A stretch of 64,000 bases of DNA from Ceriagrion tenellum (GCA_963169105.1 OY720642.1:23120965-23184964), one strand, 5' to 3'; shown: positions 13,340 to 25,042, counted from the stretch's first letter. Program-made: numbers and translations. Notes: generated by a model from the sequence alone, not told the origin.

Positions 13340-15560
13340 AAAAACCGCACCTTCAAAACGCCCGGGCCGCACCAACGCGGTGTCCCTGTCGTCTTCGACG
13401 TCCGTCCGACTCAGAACGACAGAGTCACACGCCGCGGCAGAAGGTGCCAACCTCTGAAAGACCGCCACACTGGTGGTATGGGATACAACGAGCAGCTGAA
13501 TACGGGTGGTGGTTCTTCCTCCCCCGGAACGTAGTCTTCCCCCCCACTAGCGACCGTCGGCCGTGGGACCCCGAAGACGATGGTCAGATGCCCCCGAGCG
13601 CTGGAGGGAAGGGAGGCGGCGGGCCCCGGTCCTGACGCGGCGGCGCCTGGACGGAGCGGGCGTGGACGGCAGCGGGACCGCCGGGGGGACGCGGACCACC
13701 GGAGAGACGGCGAACTCGAGTTGTCCGCCTGGGAAACGGTCGCAGAAAGACCCGCGACACACCACCATCACAGCGACGCGGCGTAGAACAGACGTCGTCG
13801 CCCCTTGGCGAGCACTGGCGAGAGGAACACGGATGGGGTTAATGCAGATGGGGTGAGCGGGAACTTCGTTGGCGTGCAGTTTCGTCTTCGGAGGACGAAG
13901 GTCGATCGAGGAATTGGCGCCCTTTCAAATCGATCGACTGACGGGACGTAGCGGAGGAGACACACTACAAAGTTCAGAGCACCGTTCACACACACACATG
14001 CACACACACAAATCAACAGCAATTGGGAAGCGAGGGCGGGTTTTTAATTTTATTGGGAATTTTCACTCTTTATGTCCACGCTTAAGATGACGACTTCCGG
14101 AAGTACACAAGGACTTGTAGAGCAAGAATAATCGGGTGTCAACGAATTGTCTGTTTAAAGTCCTCGCCTTAAATTACGGTTGCCACTAGGACACCAGCGA
14201 GGGTCGAATCGGAGCCTTGCCGCTAAGCAACCAGTCTACCGGAAAGAGCGGCGAAATTCGAACAAAAGAAGAGCGGCAAGACAGATCGGCAACTACAACA
14301 CCCACGATTTCCAGTTCAGCTGAAGGACGGCAAGGGGCGAAACAAGAGAGAGTTCGGCTCACACCTTAGAGGCAAAGGGGAAGGGGCTGCGGGCGCTAAG
14401 GCACTAAAAAGATAGCCGGACGAGTTTGTCCTTGCGGACAACGTTGGCGAAGCGGAGGAAGCAGTCAGCCAAGAACTTTCCAAAATAATAAAAGCTCAAA
14501 TATGCCTCGCGGAAGGGGAGCGGTGACAGCAGCAGCAGCAGAGCGGAGGGACGCACGCGAAGGTGCAGATGGTGATGGCACACGCGAGCGGGGTCAGAGG
14601 ATTCCTCAGTTCCTCAAGAGGAGTCGGCGGCGGCGGCGGAACGCAGGAAGCGCGGCGGGCGCGGCGGTCTCAAGGCCGGTCTCTCGCATCCACGTCAGCA
14701 GAAGGACGGGGAAGGGAGAAGAGGAGAGGGGGGAGTGAGTGAAAAAGAGAGAGAGAATGAGAGACGTGTGAGAGGGGTGACGGGAGCAGTCACAGCAGCG
14801 TTGCCAACCGAATGACCGCACTCGTGATCACTATTCGTTCTTTGGTACGCGGTGAACAAATTCAACACACAATAAAACGCTGGAATCACTGAGCGTCCGA
14901 AACGGGAGATCCCATTGCAGACATTTCCGCGCGGTGCTTCCTTTCTAGAAGAGCGACGCTCCGATTAAATGCGATGGGCTATGGAAGCGCATGGGTCCCG
15001 GTGCGAGATCCTCGGGTCCTTACCTCTCAAGCGGATACGAGGGGGGTTCCGGGTACACATTTATGGAGCGAGGAATTTAAAGCTGCGGACGGAACCACGG
15101 GCTTCGGAGCACTCGAGAGTGGCGGAATGGGGCGCACGACGAGACGGCGACAACGCTAATCACGGGCGGAGAGGCGGACACACACGGACGGTGCATGCGA
15201 AGGGCTCACGAGAACTGGGAATTGGTGGAGGCGACGAGCTACGGCGGCGGCGGCGTGGAGAAACGAGGCGGACGGAGAGAGTGGGCTGTCGGGAGGCGGA
15301 GGAGAGGCGACGGGAGAGCGCAGCGCTGCGTAGCGGGCGAATGGCGCATTCGGCTGAGGGCTTATCTCTCCCTCTCTCTCTCACATACACTCATCGGCAT
15401 GAGTCCTCTCTCTTGTTTGTCCCGAGGAATATTCAATACGAACGAAAAAAAAGGTCGAGCAATCAGAATGGACACGAATATCGAGAGGGTAGGCCTTGGG
15501 TACATAATCAGAAATTGGTAGACGGGGGTGCGAGTGAACGAGGGCGTTCACTGTTTCGGG
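13340..15560. promoter_or_regulatory. CpG-rich promoter-like block
   Basis: This stretch is strongly GC- and CpG-rich against an AT-rich background. It holds many overlapping short open frames on both strands with compositional rather than protein-like sequence (Arg/Gly-rich in one frame, Pro/Arg/Ser-rich in the other). It lies just upstream, in minus-strand sense, of the GC-rich coding exon. The best reading is the promoter and 5' untranslated region of that gene, possibly divergent. Short CA and CT dinucleotide runs occur at 13988-14009 and 15366-15381. I could not place a start site. Confidence 0.45.
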
Positions 15561-18500
15561 AGGGCGACATGGAAGGCTGGAGCGTGTGTATGTATATGAT
15601 GTCGACGATAAGCGCGTCAACTTTCAACGGTCGGTACTTAGTTTGCATACGTAAATTACGATGTTGACTAGCGGCACGCATCCAAGGAATCCGTTCCAGC
15701 ATGAACATTAGACGCGGCTCCATCAGTCGCCACACCAATCGACGTGCCGTCCTTATGCACGTAATTCAAGAAGAGTTTTTTTCTTAAAAACTTTCCCAAA
15801 GCTGATTTCATACTCTCCTTATAATTTCTGAGGAATACATTCGGAAACACAGAGATATAAGAATTAGATTACAGAAGGAAATTGCATGGGTACAATAATA
15901 ACAGTAATTGGTACAGTACACATAAAAATTGAGGTTACAAGTATGTGAATATTGCCGAGGTTGGAAATGTCCCCATGTTTTATATGCATGTGGCTAATCA
16001 AAACTCACTTCGGCATGAAGATGCCTCCTGCTCCGAAGGAGAGACGTAAACCAATCGCTGACTCAGACAGCTGAACCTGAAATTATGGGATCCACTCCAA
16101 AAGTATTTTACAAACTCGCAGTATCTGCGATTCATTAGTTATCAATATCATCATAAAATTAAATAAATTGACGAAGGAGAGTTAAAAATGCTCTTCCCTT
16201 AGTGTGCATTAATAATCAGAATGACTATTACTGAAACTGCATATGTATGTTGTTCAATAGGAAATATATTCAGAGATGGGCAAAATACACTCCAATTGTA
16301 TTTTAGTTAAAAATTTAGACAAACTACCCTAAAAATTGTATTTCAATTACATAAATCATAATACTAGGAAAAATGTGTTTTGGATACTAAAAAAAAGAAA
16401 TATCCAAACACATTAGTAAAACACAAAATTAACTCCTCGATGTATTCAAAATTTTAAAGCCCTTGACTACTATTGAATGGAAATTAGCACAAAATGAATT
16501 CCTATAAACTTATCAGCGCTGGTACATTTGCCACATAATTATATTCATATAATGTAGCTTACTGTTATAGATTATTGTTGTAATACTGGAGTGTCTGCAC
16601 GATTTTTCTGAGATCATTCGCTGAAACTACACATGTTCAGAATACACAATTACAAGTGAATAGCATATCTTGTTCATGATATAGGCTGAAATGATACTGG
16701 CAAACTTATGTGAAACGGGAAGAGTTTCCAACGTTGAAAGAAGGCAGAATATTATAGAAGATAGCGAAAAATACTTCAATCTTATCCAGCGTATACTTGT
16801 AAAGTTACTTTTAGGACTTCGGAGTTTTAGAATTTTCCTAACGGAAATTATTATTCATCGTCGTCCATCTCGAGCTGTATCGTCCATCTCGAGCTGTACT
16901 AAAAGTATTCTAGAGCGCTAAGTCAATGGAAGGAAATAAATGCCTTGAGTAATTGAACCCATCATCTTCCAGTGAATAGGAAATACCTCAAGCCACGAAA
17001 TCTACCCAAATTAGTGCATAAAGTTGTGAAGTTTAAAAGCTTACTACTTTCTACAGAAGCAGATATGGGAACAATTTATTTTATTCTAATTATATTTTAA
17101 CTAAGGGAAATTTCACGAAGTGACAAGCAGTATGAACTCTTTGCAAGTCTTGGGAGGACAAGTACACCACATGGAAGTTAACTTTTCATCGGGTATCCGG
17201 TTAAGTGGAGAATCGTCAAAGAGCAGTTTCCCCTCATTCCTTTTAGATACGGGAAGGAAAAGTATAAGTTTTAAAATATTGTCCCGATCCGCACTCTACT
17301 TTTGTTGGCCTTAACAGGTTTTCCACGCATTTCACGCCTTTAAAACAAGCGGGCGTGCCGTGAGCGTTGAGATCTGTAGCGCTTACGATTCCGCGTGTGG
17401 AAAAGTGGAGCAATTAGGCAAAGGGTAAGCAACTAAAATGGAGTGAGCAACACTCTTTCGCTAACCTCCCAAGTAACCCTATACTCAATATTGTGCCAAC
17501 ACGATTATTTTAATAAGTTTGTACCTGTTATCGATAAACAAATTGAAGGCGGAATATGTTGGCAAACAATACAACGTTTTTCAATTGAGACTCCCTTAAT
17601 GATGAATTCAATACGATTTGGATGAGGAAATCAAATTTTGTAAGTACTTGATGTGTAATAAAAGAAGGAACCCCAAAGCATCAGCCATGTACACTAATCA
17701 AGTTTTGCTGGTTATTGATTTTACAATTTAAGTACAACGCGATGTTTTTCCCACGTGTGATTCAAATAGCCTCCATTACCTAACACCATGATAAAACTAA
17801 AAGATCGTTTCCATCTGTTAACATCGATCAAGCATTCCAAGCTCATGATATAGAGGGCTTCTAGCTATTCCTTAATTTTTCTAAAATCCGAAATATTTGG
17901 CGACTTTCCGAATTTTCATGACTCTATAGCCATCCGACATAAATCGATAAGTTTGAAACTATCCAATCCCTTCTCATTAAGAAGTTGACATGAATATTTC
18001 GCATATAATTTATGTTTCCCAATATACGACCTTGGCTGTGCAAGCTTCTTTTATGAAATACCTATCACAATTCTCTCCTAGAAATCAGGTTAAAACAAAA
18101 AGTTTCTGAAAGTGCCACCGACAACTTATAAGGACGACCTAAAAAATCAAGCTATGGGCGACTCATTTAGATTTGTCTAACAAGTAATCATTACACATGC
18201 CTGCGATAGAAAATTGTTTGTGAAGTGGTAGGTAATTTTAATAGATTTTCGGATTATGACTCCAATACAACTTACGGAAAAAATTCCATCGCCTATCATT
18301 GATCACAAAATATCTTTTTCATTTAATGTGTGGAGAAAAATGGTGTAGTTTGAATTAAGTTAAAAATGTATTATTTCTACCTCTCTCAACAATGGGGGAA
18401 TGACACAATGCGTAGTTAACTCGGAATGATTGCTGCATTATATAAATTTATATATGGTTGTCCCTAGATGGAATCATTTCTAGATAGACATTTGCGTGAG

Positions 18501-19323
18501 ATGGTCGTATACTGAATTCTGAATGGTGATTTCTACTAAAGTTTACGCTCTATATTTTCACTTAAATTTTAATCAAGTTATTATAAGTTATCCATTTATT
18601 TATGTGCGGGAATGGATCGAAGGGGTCGCCATATTTCACCTAAAAACGTAGTCACATCTGCGGTAATGTCGTAGTCAATAAAAGGCGAAAAAACATTTCA
18701 GACTTGGTGAAGAAATTGTATTATATACACTTTGGCTTACTAAATTGTAACCAAAATCGTTCCTATACCCCACAGGCAGTTTTTGTTCTATTTGCGAGGA
18801 AGAGCTCTTACAATAGTTTCAGAGTAAGAAACCATCTTTCCGGTTTGGGACACCGATGAGTTGAGAGACCCAAAGAGAATATCAAATTGAGGACTATTTA
18901 TCTCATTTCATGTTAATGGCTTCAATCTTAAAAATAAGAAGTCTATTTCATATTAAATGTTGAAATCTGTTGTTCATCCTGTACCTCATGGACCAGATAT
19001 ACCTGTACCCTCATCCTCATAAACACTAGATTCTCTTGCAGTATCTAATAAATATGGCTCGGATTCTGATTAAGACTTTCAAGATGTAGCCAGCATCAAT
19101 AAACCCAGAATTTTTTCACAGGCCGAAAATGAGTGATTTAGTCAGATTCTTGGGTCTTCAAAAGGATTTATCAGAGCTGTTCGGCTCTTGGTTCAAAGGG
19201 AAGTGTTGGCCCCGGGAACCTCTTTTTTTGTGCTACAGGAGGAAAGATCAAGAGTTCATCTCATATTTTCCCCAGAGGGTAGCCTAGTTTACAGTACCGA
19301 TATTCCTGATTTGTCGGCGAAAT
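15561..19323. other. No recognisable gene
   Basis: AT-rich DNA. The only structured item noted is a perfect 19-bp tandem duplication at 16861-16898. Confidence 0.45.
16861..16898 (+). repeat. 19-bp tandem duplication
   Basis: TCGTCCATCTCGAGCTGTA is present twice head to tail without mismatch (16861-16879 and 16880-16898). Confidence 0.9.
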
Positions 19324-19327
19324 TTAA

Positions 19328-19932
19328 CCCTTATGTGCACACCCAACTTTTACCACGTCATTACACACCCAGGGTACCCGGGTGCCCATCTCTAGTTTTT
19401 CTTTGTTTCTGAGTCAGCATGTGAACAGAATAATTTCAAATCAATATACTCAATAAAATAAATGTCAATAGAAAGTTTGTAAGCACTGTGAAGTCCACAA
19501 GCCTTTTACAGCTTCCATTAGGAGAGACAGAAATAAGGCCACGCAAGTCGCGAATGCGCGGAGCGTGTTCACCTGTTTGGACCGTTGTGTAGTACTAACT
19601 AATTTGCCATAAAATTGTTTCAATTATTTATTTAATATGCCCTGTGATCTCAAAAACTCATTTAAAGATGTTATTATTCAATTTTCCAGCATAAACTTCA
19701 TTTTTCAGGCAGTGCGCACCCGGGTACCCGGGTGTGATCGCTTGGCACATGTACTTTGACGCCATTTTGTTTACCAATAAAAATGAAAAAAAATTGTCAG
19801 TGGTTATTTTGCTTTTAAAGGAGTCAAATAATGGGGATCCTGAGGCTCGATTGAAAATTTTAATTATTACTGAATTTAAAAGCTAAAATATGACAGGATG
19901 GGCACCCGGGTACCCTGGTGTGCACATAAGGG
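19328..19932. mobile_element. piggyBac-like MITE with KpnI-type palindromes
   Basis: The ends are inverted: the left begins CCCTTATGTGCACACC and, after a 26-bp insertion relative to the right end, continues CAGGGTACCCGGGTGCCCATC; the right end is the reverse complement of this. The flanks are TTAA on the left (19324-19327) and CTAA on the right (19933-19936), consistent with a decayed TTAA target duplication. A CCC start plus TTAA is the piggyBac signature. No transposase is present. The palindrome CACCCGGGTACCCGGGTG occurs perfectly in the interior (19717-19734) and once, slightly altered, in each end. Confidence 0.6.
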
Positions 19933-20149
19933 CTAATATAAAATAAGATGTGAGCAAGTGGAGACTCAACACTGACTTATCAAAAAGGAGCTTTAAAGCG
20001 GTTCTTCTCCGTAATGACAACAAGCGTGTGTTAATACTTGTGGGACCATCCGTGTGTCTGAAGGTAGGCCATGAGAACTTAGCATTTGTGATTACTCTAA
20101 GCTCTCATTTAACTAAAATACATGAATAATGAATGGATCATGTGCCTTG

Positions 20150-20376
20150 GATAGAAACCCGGCGTCGGCATTAGCCTGCTCTTAACGAAATACGCCAAGG
20201 GGACCACGGCTTAACGTCTCATCCGACTGACGGAGCTTGTACTTGAAGTGCCTTCCACAAGACATTCAAGTAGGGATCGGGTTTACTCTGAAAAACATCC
20301 TCCTCTGCAGGGATTTGAACCCTGGCCGCCCGTATGGTTAGCCAGTACTCTAGCCACTACACCAAGCCGATCCCCT
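20150..20376 (-). mobile_element. tRNA-derived SINE, copy 1
   Basis: Read on the minus strand, it begins GGGGATCGGCTTGGTGTAGT and has a box A-like TGGTGTAGTGGCTAGAG and a perfect box B-like GGTTCAAATCC, then a body shared with copies at 41.83-42.06, 42.90-43.09 and 51.98-52.14 kb. The head looks like a tRNA but is followed by non-tRNA body sequence, as in tRNA-derived SINEs transcribed by RNA polymerase III. Confidence 0.8.
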
Positions 20377-20385
20377 CCATAATTC

Positions 20386-20637
20386 TTGGACAGCAGCGAG
20401 GATACACGAAGAATCCCCGCTTTTAATGTAAATAAGATTGGCGTGAAAAAGGATATCACTTTATTAAAGAGTTTGCCTTCCAGAATGAACTTAAAACCTG
20501 GAAGTAAAAATATAATTCACGATAGTTTGGTAGACCCGAAACAATTTTTATCATCCCAAATTTTGCAGGTCTGTGTTATCCAAGAAGGTGAAATGGCAAT
20601 CCATATTGCATATTCCTTCGTAGAGAGTTTGGCATAA
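20386..20637 (+). pseudogene. Possible transposon-type ORF remnant
   Basis: The frame contains RMNLKPGSKNIIHDSLVDPK, which resembles a segment I associate with a repetitive arthropod ORF family in which a ...GSKNV...LVDP block precedes LPPLHIKLG. Here the sequence diverges right after DPKQFL, so only a short fragment would remain. The assignment rests on memory of the motif and is tentative. Confidence 0.25.
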
Positions 20638-20977
20638 TGGGCAAATCGGGTTGTGGCATCTGCCACCACCAATACCACCGTAATCTGTGCGTGGCCCACT
20701 CACGACCACCGACTTCCGGTGGTCGTGGCCCACCGCCTTGGGTAGATGACGGGTAGATGACGTCATAAGCGAAATCTCACAATCCATCAGTTCAGCCATA
20801 AACCTTGAATATACGTAGATGGCGCTTTCCAAATATTGAGCATAGGCGGCCGGAGAATTAAATATGAGGATGTGGCAAAAAAGTGGCGGCGTTCAAATGC
20901 TAGAAAACGCTTCGGAGCACAAATCAAGGAATTCGTGCACAATGACACCAAAATTTATTTTTAATATGAATAATTAC

Positions 20978-21071
20978 TTTATAGACTTATAAATATGCAT
21001 ATATTAGTGATTAATTTTCATAAAATAGTGCATATGAAGTAATTCATGAGTGTGTGAGAAGCGGAAGTGAT
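20978..21071 (+). repeat. 94-bp inverted repeat, left arm (PLE RT segment)
   Basis: This arm is the exact reverse complement of 21881-21974, with no mismatch over 94 bp. The right arm is continuous with PLE reverse transcriptase coding sequence, so this is an inverted duplication of a PLE segment with an 809-bp spacer. Confidence 0.9.
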
Positions 21072-21880
21072 CACTCAATGACGCATAAATGCTTTTTCAG
21101 ATCATTGAAATATGCTTTAACCCATAAAATCTCAATTTTTCCGATATCTAAAACTACATCCTTTTAGCAAAATTTCGACTCCTGTCGTATTCTTATATAA
21201 ATGTATAAATGCTAACATTGGAAGTCAAAAAACTGTAAAATTATTATTTATTTTTGTCTTAGCACATTTCACAGTATTCAAGGTCCATGGTTGCAACTGG
21301 TCAAAAATGCCGTTCTACTTTTTCAGCACCAAGAGAGAGTGTGAGCAACTTCTCTCAGCATTTTCTGGTAGTTGATGGCAGAGCGAATGTGGTTCACAGA
21401 AATGGAGTAAGGGGCAATTTCTTCGTCATGTCCATCCATGCCCTCTCACTGGCTGTGTGTACTTGTTGAGAAAAGTCAACATTGTTTTTTGTGAAATAAT
21501 TGAAACAATTCGTATTTTCTATTATAGGTAGTTTCAAAATACAAGCTACTTCTCAATAGTATTTCAGATTCAAAATAATATCTCAAAAATATATTCGATA
21601 AAAATTACAAAGTACGAAAGTATCGATAATACGTACTTCAAATAGATGTATTTTCGATACTACCAATCCCTGATTACATTCAGTATCACATGTTGAGGGT
21701 ATTTTTATAGCCAAAACCACTGGTATCTGCACATATTAAGTTCTTGCTTTCATACATATCTGCAAACATATCCATCACGCCATATCCTTTCGGGGTAGTT
21801 ATAGAATTTAGCTAATGACGACAGGCCTAAAAAACCGACTACCTTTTAATAACACCCTCCTTCATGCTCTCTTCTTACAA
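21072..21880. other. Spacer between PLE inverted arms
   Basis: 809 bp between the two perfect 94-bp arms. No RT or nuclease motif is recognised. It may include PLE-derived noncoding sequence or older DNA. Confidence 0.4.
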
Positions 21881-21974
21881 ATCACTTCCGCTTCTCACAC
21901 ACTCATGAATTACTTCATATGCACTATTTTATGAAAATTAATCACTAATATATGCATATTTATAAGTCTATAAA
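21881..21974 (-). repeat. 94-bp inverted repeat, right arm
   Basis: Exact reverse complement of 20978-21071. On the minus strand it continues the RT frame from VLRSLIYRLINM, then runs into a stop. Confidence 0.9.
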
Positions 21975-22177
21975 TCAATGATCTCAGAACAGCAGATTTA
22001 TGCCCACGATCATGTAAAGGATCTTTAGGGATAATAACATCAGAAAATGTAGGTTTTCTAAAGATAGAAAAATTATGATGCCCTCCTTTTACAGTGATCG
22101 TTAAATATAAACAGTTAATATAATCACCTCCATACCCAGAAGTAAATTTTATTGAGTTATGTAAAGAATTCAAAAAT

Positions 22178-22187
22178 GTTACAAAAG
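22178..22187 (+). repeat. 10-bp target-site duplication, left
   Basis: GTTACAAAAG, repeated exactly at 22356-22365, flanks the 168-bp hairpin insert. Confidence 0.8.
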
Positions 22188-22355
22188 TCATAGTTTCCGG
22201 TTTCACCTTGCGGAAATTTATAATGTCACTCATAATAAAAGATACTTGGTTTTATTCCACTCTATTTACCTGAGGATGACATGCGATGTCGAAACCATGG
22301 TCGAGTTATATTAAATAGTGTGGAATAAAACCAAGTAGGTATCTTTTATTATGAG
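22188..22355 (+). mobile_element. 168-bp hairpin mini-element with hammerhead
   Basis: A short insert bracketed by GTTACAAAAG duplications interrupts the PLE RT. From 22229 to 22355 it is nearly one long hairpin: 22229-22245 pairs with 22339-22355 (17 bp, perfect) and 22245-22268 pairs with 22312-22335 (nearly perfect). The apex is a hammerhead ribozyme core. The first 41 nt (22188-22228) lie outside the hairpin. It has no coding capacity. It resembles a solo PLE pseudo-LTR or an animal retrozyme-like unit mobilised in trans. Confidence 0.7.
22245..22335 (+). ncRNA. Hammerhead ribozyme, type I (candidate)
   Basis: CTGAGGA at 22270-22276 fits the core CUGANGA. It is followed by an extra U, then stem II GACAT/ATGTC with loop GCG (22278-22290), then GAAA (22291-22294), a minimal stem III CC/GG with loop AT (22295-22300), and TC, placing the predicted cleavage after C22302. 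Stem I is the long helix 22245-22268 with 22312-22335. Very short stem III is the known hallmark of hammerheads in PLE pseudo-LTRs. Two weaknesses: the extra U after GA, and a lopsided internal loop (1 nt against 9 nt) between the core and the long stem I. Confidence 0.6.
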
Positions 22356-22365
22356 GTTACAAAAG
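22356..22365 (+). repeat. 10-bp target-site duplication, right
   Basis: Second exact copy of GTTACAAAAG. Confidence 0.8.
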
Positions 22366-22640
22366 CATCAAATTGTCGTGGAGTGCCGGTCAATACACAC
22401 AAGACATCGTCCATGTACCGAAACCGATAAAAAACAAAATTCATGGGGTTTTTTTAGTCAAACAGTCTTGTTTCCAGATTATCCATAAAGATATCAGCCA
22501 AAATTGGAGAGACAGGGGAGCCCATCGCCAACACCGACTTCTGAAGGCAAATCTCTCCATAAAAAATGATGTAATTTTGCTTCAGGCACAGTTCCAACAA
22601 GCTCTTAATATCATTGAATATCAATTCATCACAACCAGAG

Positions 22641-24948
22641 TTACGATCAGGGATGCGCTCTCATACTACTTATACTTCCTGCATAGTGATTTGGTCACGA
22701 CAGTGACTTACACTCTCCTATTTTTAGATTCTTAATATTCCTCCGCTTTATAGTTTCTTCTACAACACCCGCCCATGACTTTCGCAGTCAACCTCTTCCT
22801 CTCACACAGTTCACTCTAATATTATATATCTGTTTCGTTATTCGACTATCTAGCATTCTCTCTTTTTGTCCTAACCTACGAAGTACATTCCTTTTACATG
22901 CCTATAACTGGAGCATTCAACCCACATTCCTTCATCGCCCGCTCATTTCTAACTCAATCCACCCTACTCTCCTACCCGGAAACACTTCTCAGGTATGCTC
23001 AGGTACTGCCTTAAGCCTTATGTAATGTTTATACTGACATTCCCAAGTTTCGTTGTCGTATAATAATGTCGAAAGGCGAACACTTTTGTACACGGCGATT
23101 TTCACTTCTATAAATACTCACTCATTCCTTGATATGCTCCATATACCACTTACGACTTTCCTATCGGGATTCGCACGCCTTAAAATCCCTTCATCTATCC
23201 TTCGTCATCATTTGTAACTCTTGATTTATCCTTACACTTGAAAGATAAAATTTCCATATGTTACATGACCAATTGACCAACTCTACAGTTATAAATCAGC
23301 ACCTACGATATATTCAATTACATGGAAACACTTCAACTATGTAGAAATAAATATATTTCGTATACCGCAACGTAATATATGCTCGATGGAGACTCATCCC
23401 ACTAGTTCATCCGTAGTTCCGTGCCTGGTGAATCGCCACCAGCTACTCGGAAGGTGATATTTTGGGGCACGTGAGCTATCGATGAGATTTAAATGCTGAT
23501 TACCCATCATGTTCCTCGCACTTAAACCAAGAAAAGCGTAGCCTAATCCAGTGATGGTAATTTATCAACATTTTTTCATATGAGATGGTCCATATACCTG
23601 CGATCTCCCCCCCTACTATACCTTCCCTCCCATTATTATGGCAATTCATTACGAATTCGTGGAGCCCAAGTGTGTTGTGTCCAATTGTCCACGTATTCGA
23701 TTCATTCGGGGACACGCGCCAAAAAAATACCATCACGAACACCCTGATTTATAATTCAAACCTTCTAGATGCACATATTGTTTTTCACGGAAATAGATGT
23801 CGGAAAACAAATACAGACGCCATTCCTATTTTCGATTCCGATACCACTTATCTCAGTACAGAGGAAATATTACGCTTGCATATCACAAATCCTGCTGCCG
23901 CAGTGAAATCGGACTAATCACTTAGGATATGGCTTTCTCTAGAGATCTTACACCAGAGGTGACGTCAGCAGTAAAGCCTGATTCGAGTGATTATTACGAT
24001 ATGGCCTCGCCAGTAAACGTTGGTATCTTTTAACATGAAACGTTTATATAAAGGAAAATATGAGAGGTATCTGAGCGGGGAATGTATGTACCATTAGAGA
24101 GAGAAAGGTTGAAAGAGTAGTAAGGGCCATATTTGGATAGATTACGTGATCACACAAAAGAAGACGCCTGCGAAGTACGAGTATAAAATAACGCGTCGTC
24201 GTCAATGTACAATTAATATAGGTCGACATAACATTATGCGAGAAGTTCGCGGAATCAATTAAAAGCGTTGAGATCTTTCTAAGTGGTATAAATCACGAAT
24301 CGTACTCAAAAATAAACTTTATTCATAAAGGTTAATTGGAATTAAGTGACTTAAGCAGTAAGACATTGGAAAAGGTATGCATTATAAATACCTCAATGTA
24401 AGTAGGGAAATGCCTACGGTGAGAGGTTTACAGGATTTCAAGAACGTCATACTTGGAACCTTCCAGAAAATATCGGGAGTCGATTAAGTTCGAGAATAAT
24501 CCGAATTATCATTAGAAACAAAGGAAATTATACCCCGTTTTCTCCTGTAATCTTTCGTAGAGTATTATGAAATAAGAGTAATTCAAGTTCTTCGTTATTG
24601 TTAGATGTAACGTAATTATTTCTTTTGGCGCCATTTTAGCGTATTTTGTTTGATTTCTAAGTTAAACCAAAATATTTTGCATCTTTTATCACTCCAGTTG
24701 CGTTTGGATTGTATTTCGGGGTTTTAACGAGAATAAATTAGCGAAATAATGTATATCGGTTGCATAATTTCAGAAAGCGTAAGTCTGCCATAACAATTAG
24801 TTTAAGTGCTTGCAATCTGTCAAGCTCATTGAGCTGGATGGCCATAATGAGATTCAAGAAGTGAGCAATCGACTGGTAAATTAAATCAAAGAACGATTCC
24901 GAGTTGTCAATCGCAGTAAAGGAAATTAGACTCCAAAGCCTGTCCCCT
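22641..24948. other. No recognisable gene
   Basis: AT-rich DNA with short open frames only. No motif is recognised. Confidence 0.45.
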
Positions 24949-25042
24949 TATTTCATGTCACATTCTTCCTCAGCTTGCTATTCCATTTAGATTGGTCTGC
25001 TTTCCTCGAGATTTTCGGCATTGGTACGCTGGCAGAAAGAGT
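24949..25042 (-). repeat. Dispersed repeat, copy 1
   Basis: About 94 bp highly similar to 26264-26365 in the same orientation. Read on the minus strand it translates FCQRTNAENLEESRPI, stop, then a short QAEEECDMK-stop tail. See copy 2 for the longer reading. Confidence 0.75.

Larger units (their letters stand above)
21884..22640 (-). pseudogene. PLE reverse transcriptase fragment (disrupted)
   Basis: The minus strand reads, in order, FNDIKSLLELCLKQNYIIFY, SVLAMGSPVSPILADIFM (RT fingers/palm motif), RYMDDVLCVLTGTPRQFDAF with the catalytic Y-x-DD, then FLNSLHNSIKFT, FSIFRKPTFSD and GHKSAVLRSLIYRL. These are the PLE-type RT motifs in correct order. A stop follows ETRLFD, and a 168-bp foreign hairpin (22188-22355) splits the gene between FDAF and FLNSLH. 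Removing that insert and one copy of its 10-bp duplication puts the frame back in register, so the RT was intact at that point when it was hit. The GIY-YIG domain is missing. Confidence 0.85.

Noticed and set aside
14969..15667. 232-codon plus-strand protein
   Set aside because: Arg/Gly-rich sequence dictated by local GC bias, no domain, several other frames equally open, and it sits in a promoter-like CpG-rich block.
20309..20376. tRNA gene on the minus strand
   Set aside because: Box A- and box B-like motifs are present, but no complete cloverleaf was apparent and the same head plus a long shared body recurs at three other sites, so it is a SINE head.
22373..22735. 120-codon plus-strand ORF
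   Set aside because: The minus strand of the same interval encodes PLE RT motifs including YMDD; the plus frame is its shadow.
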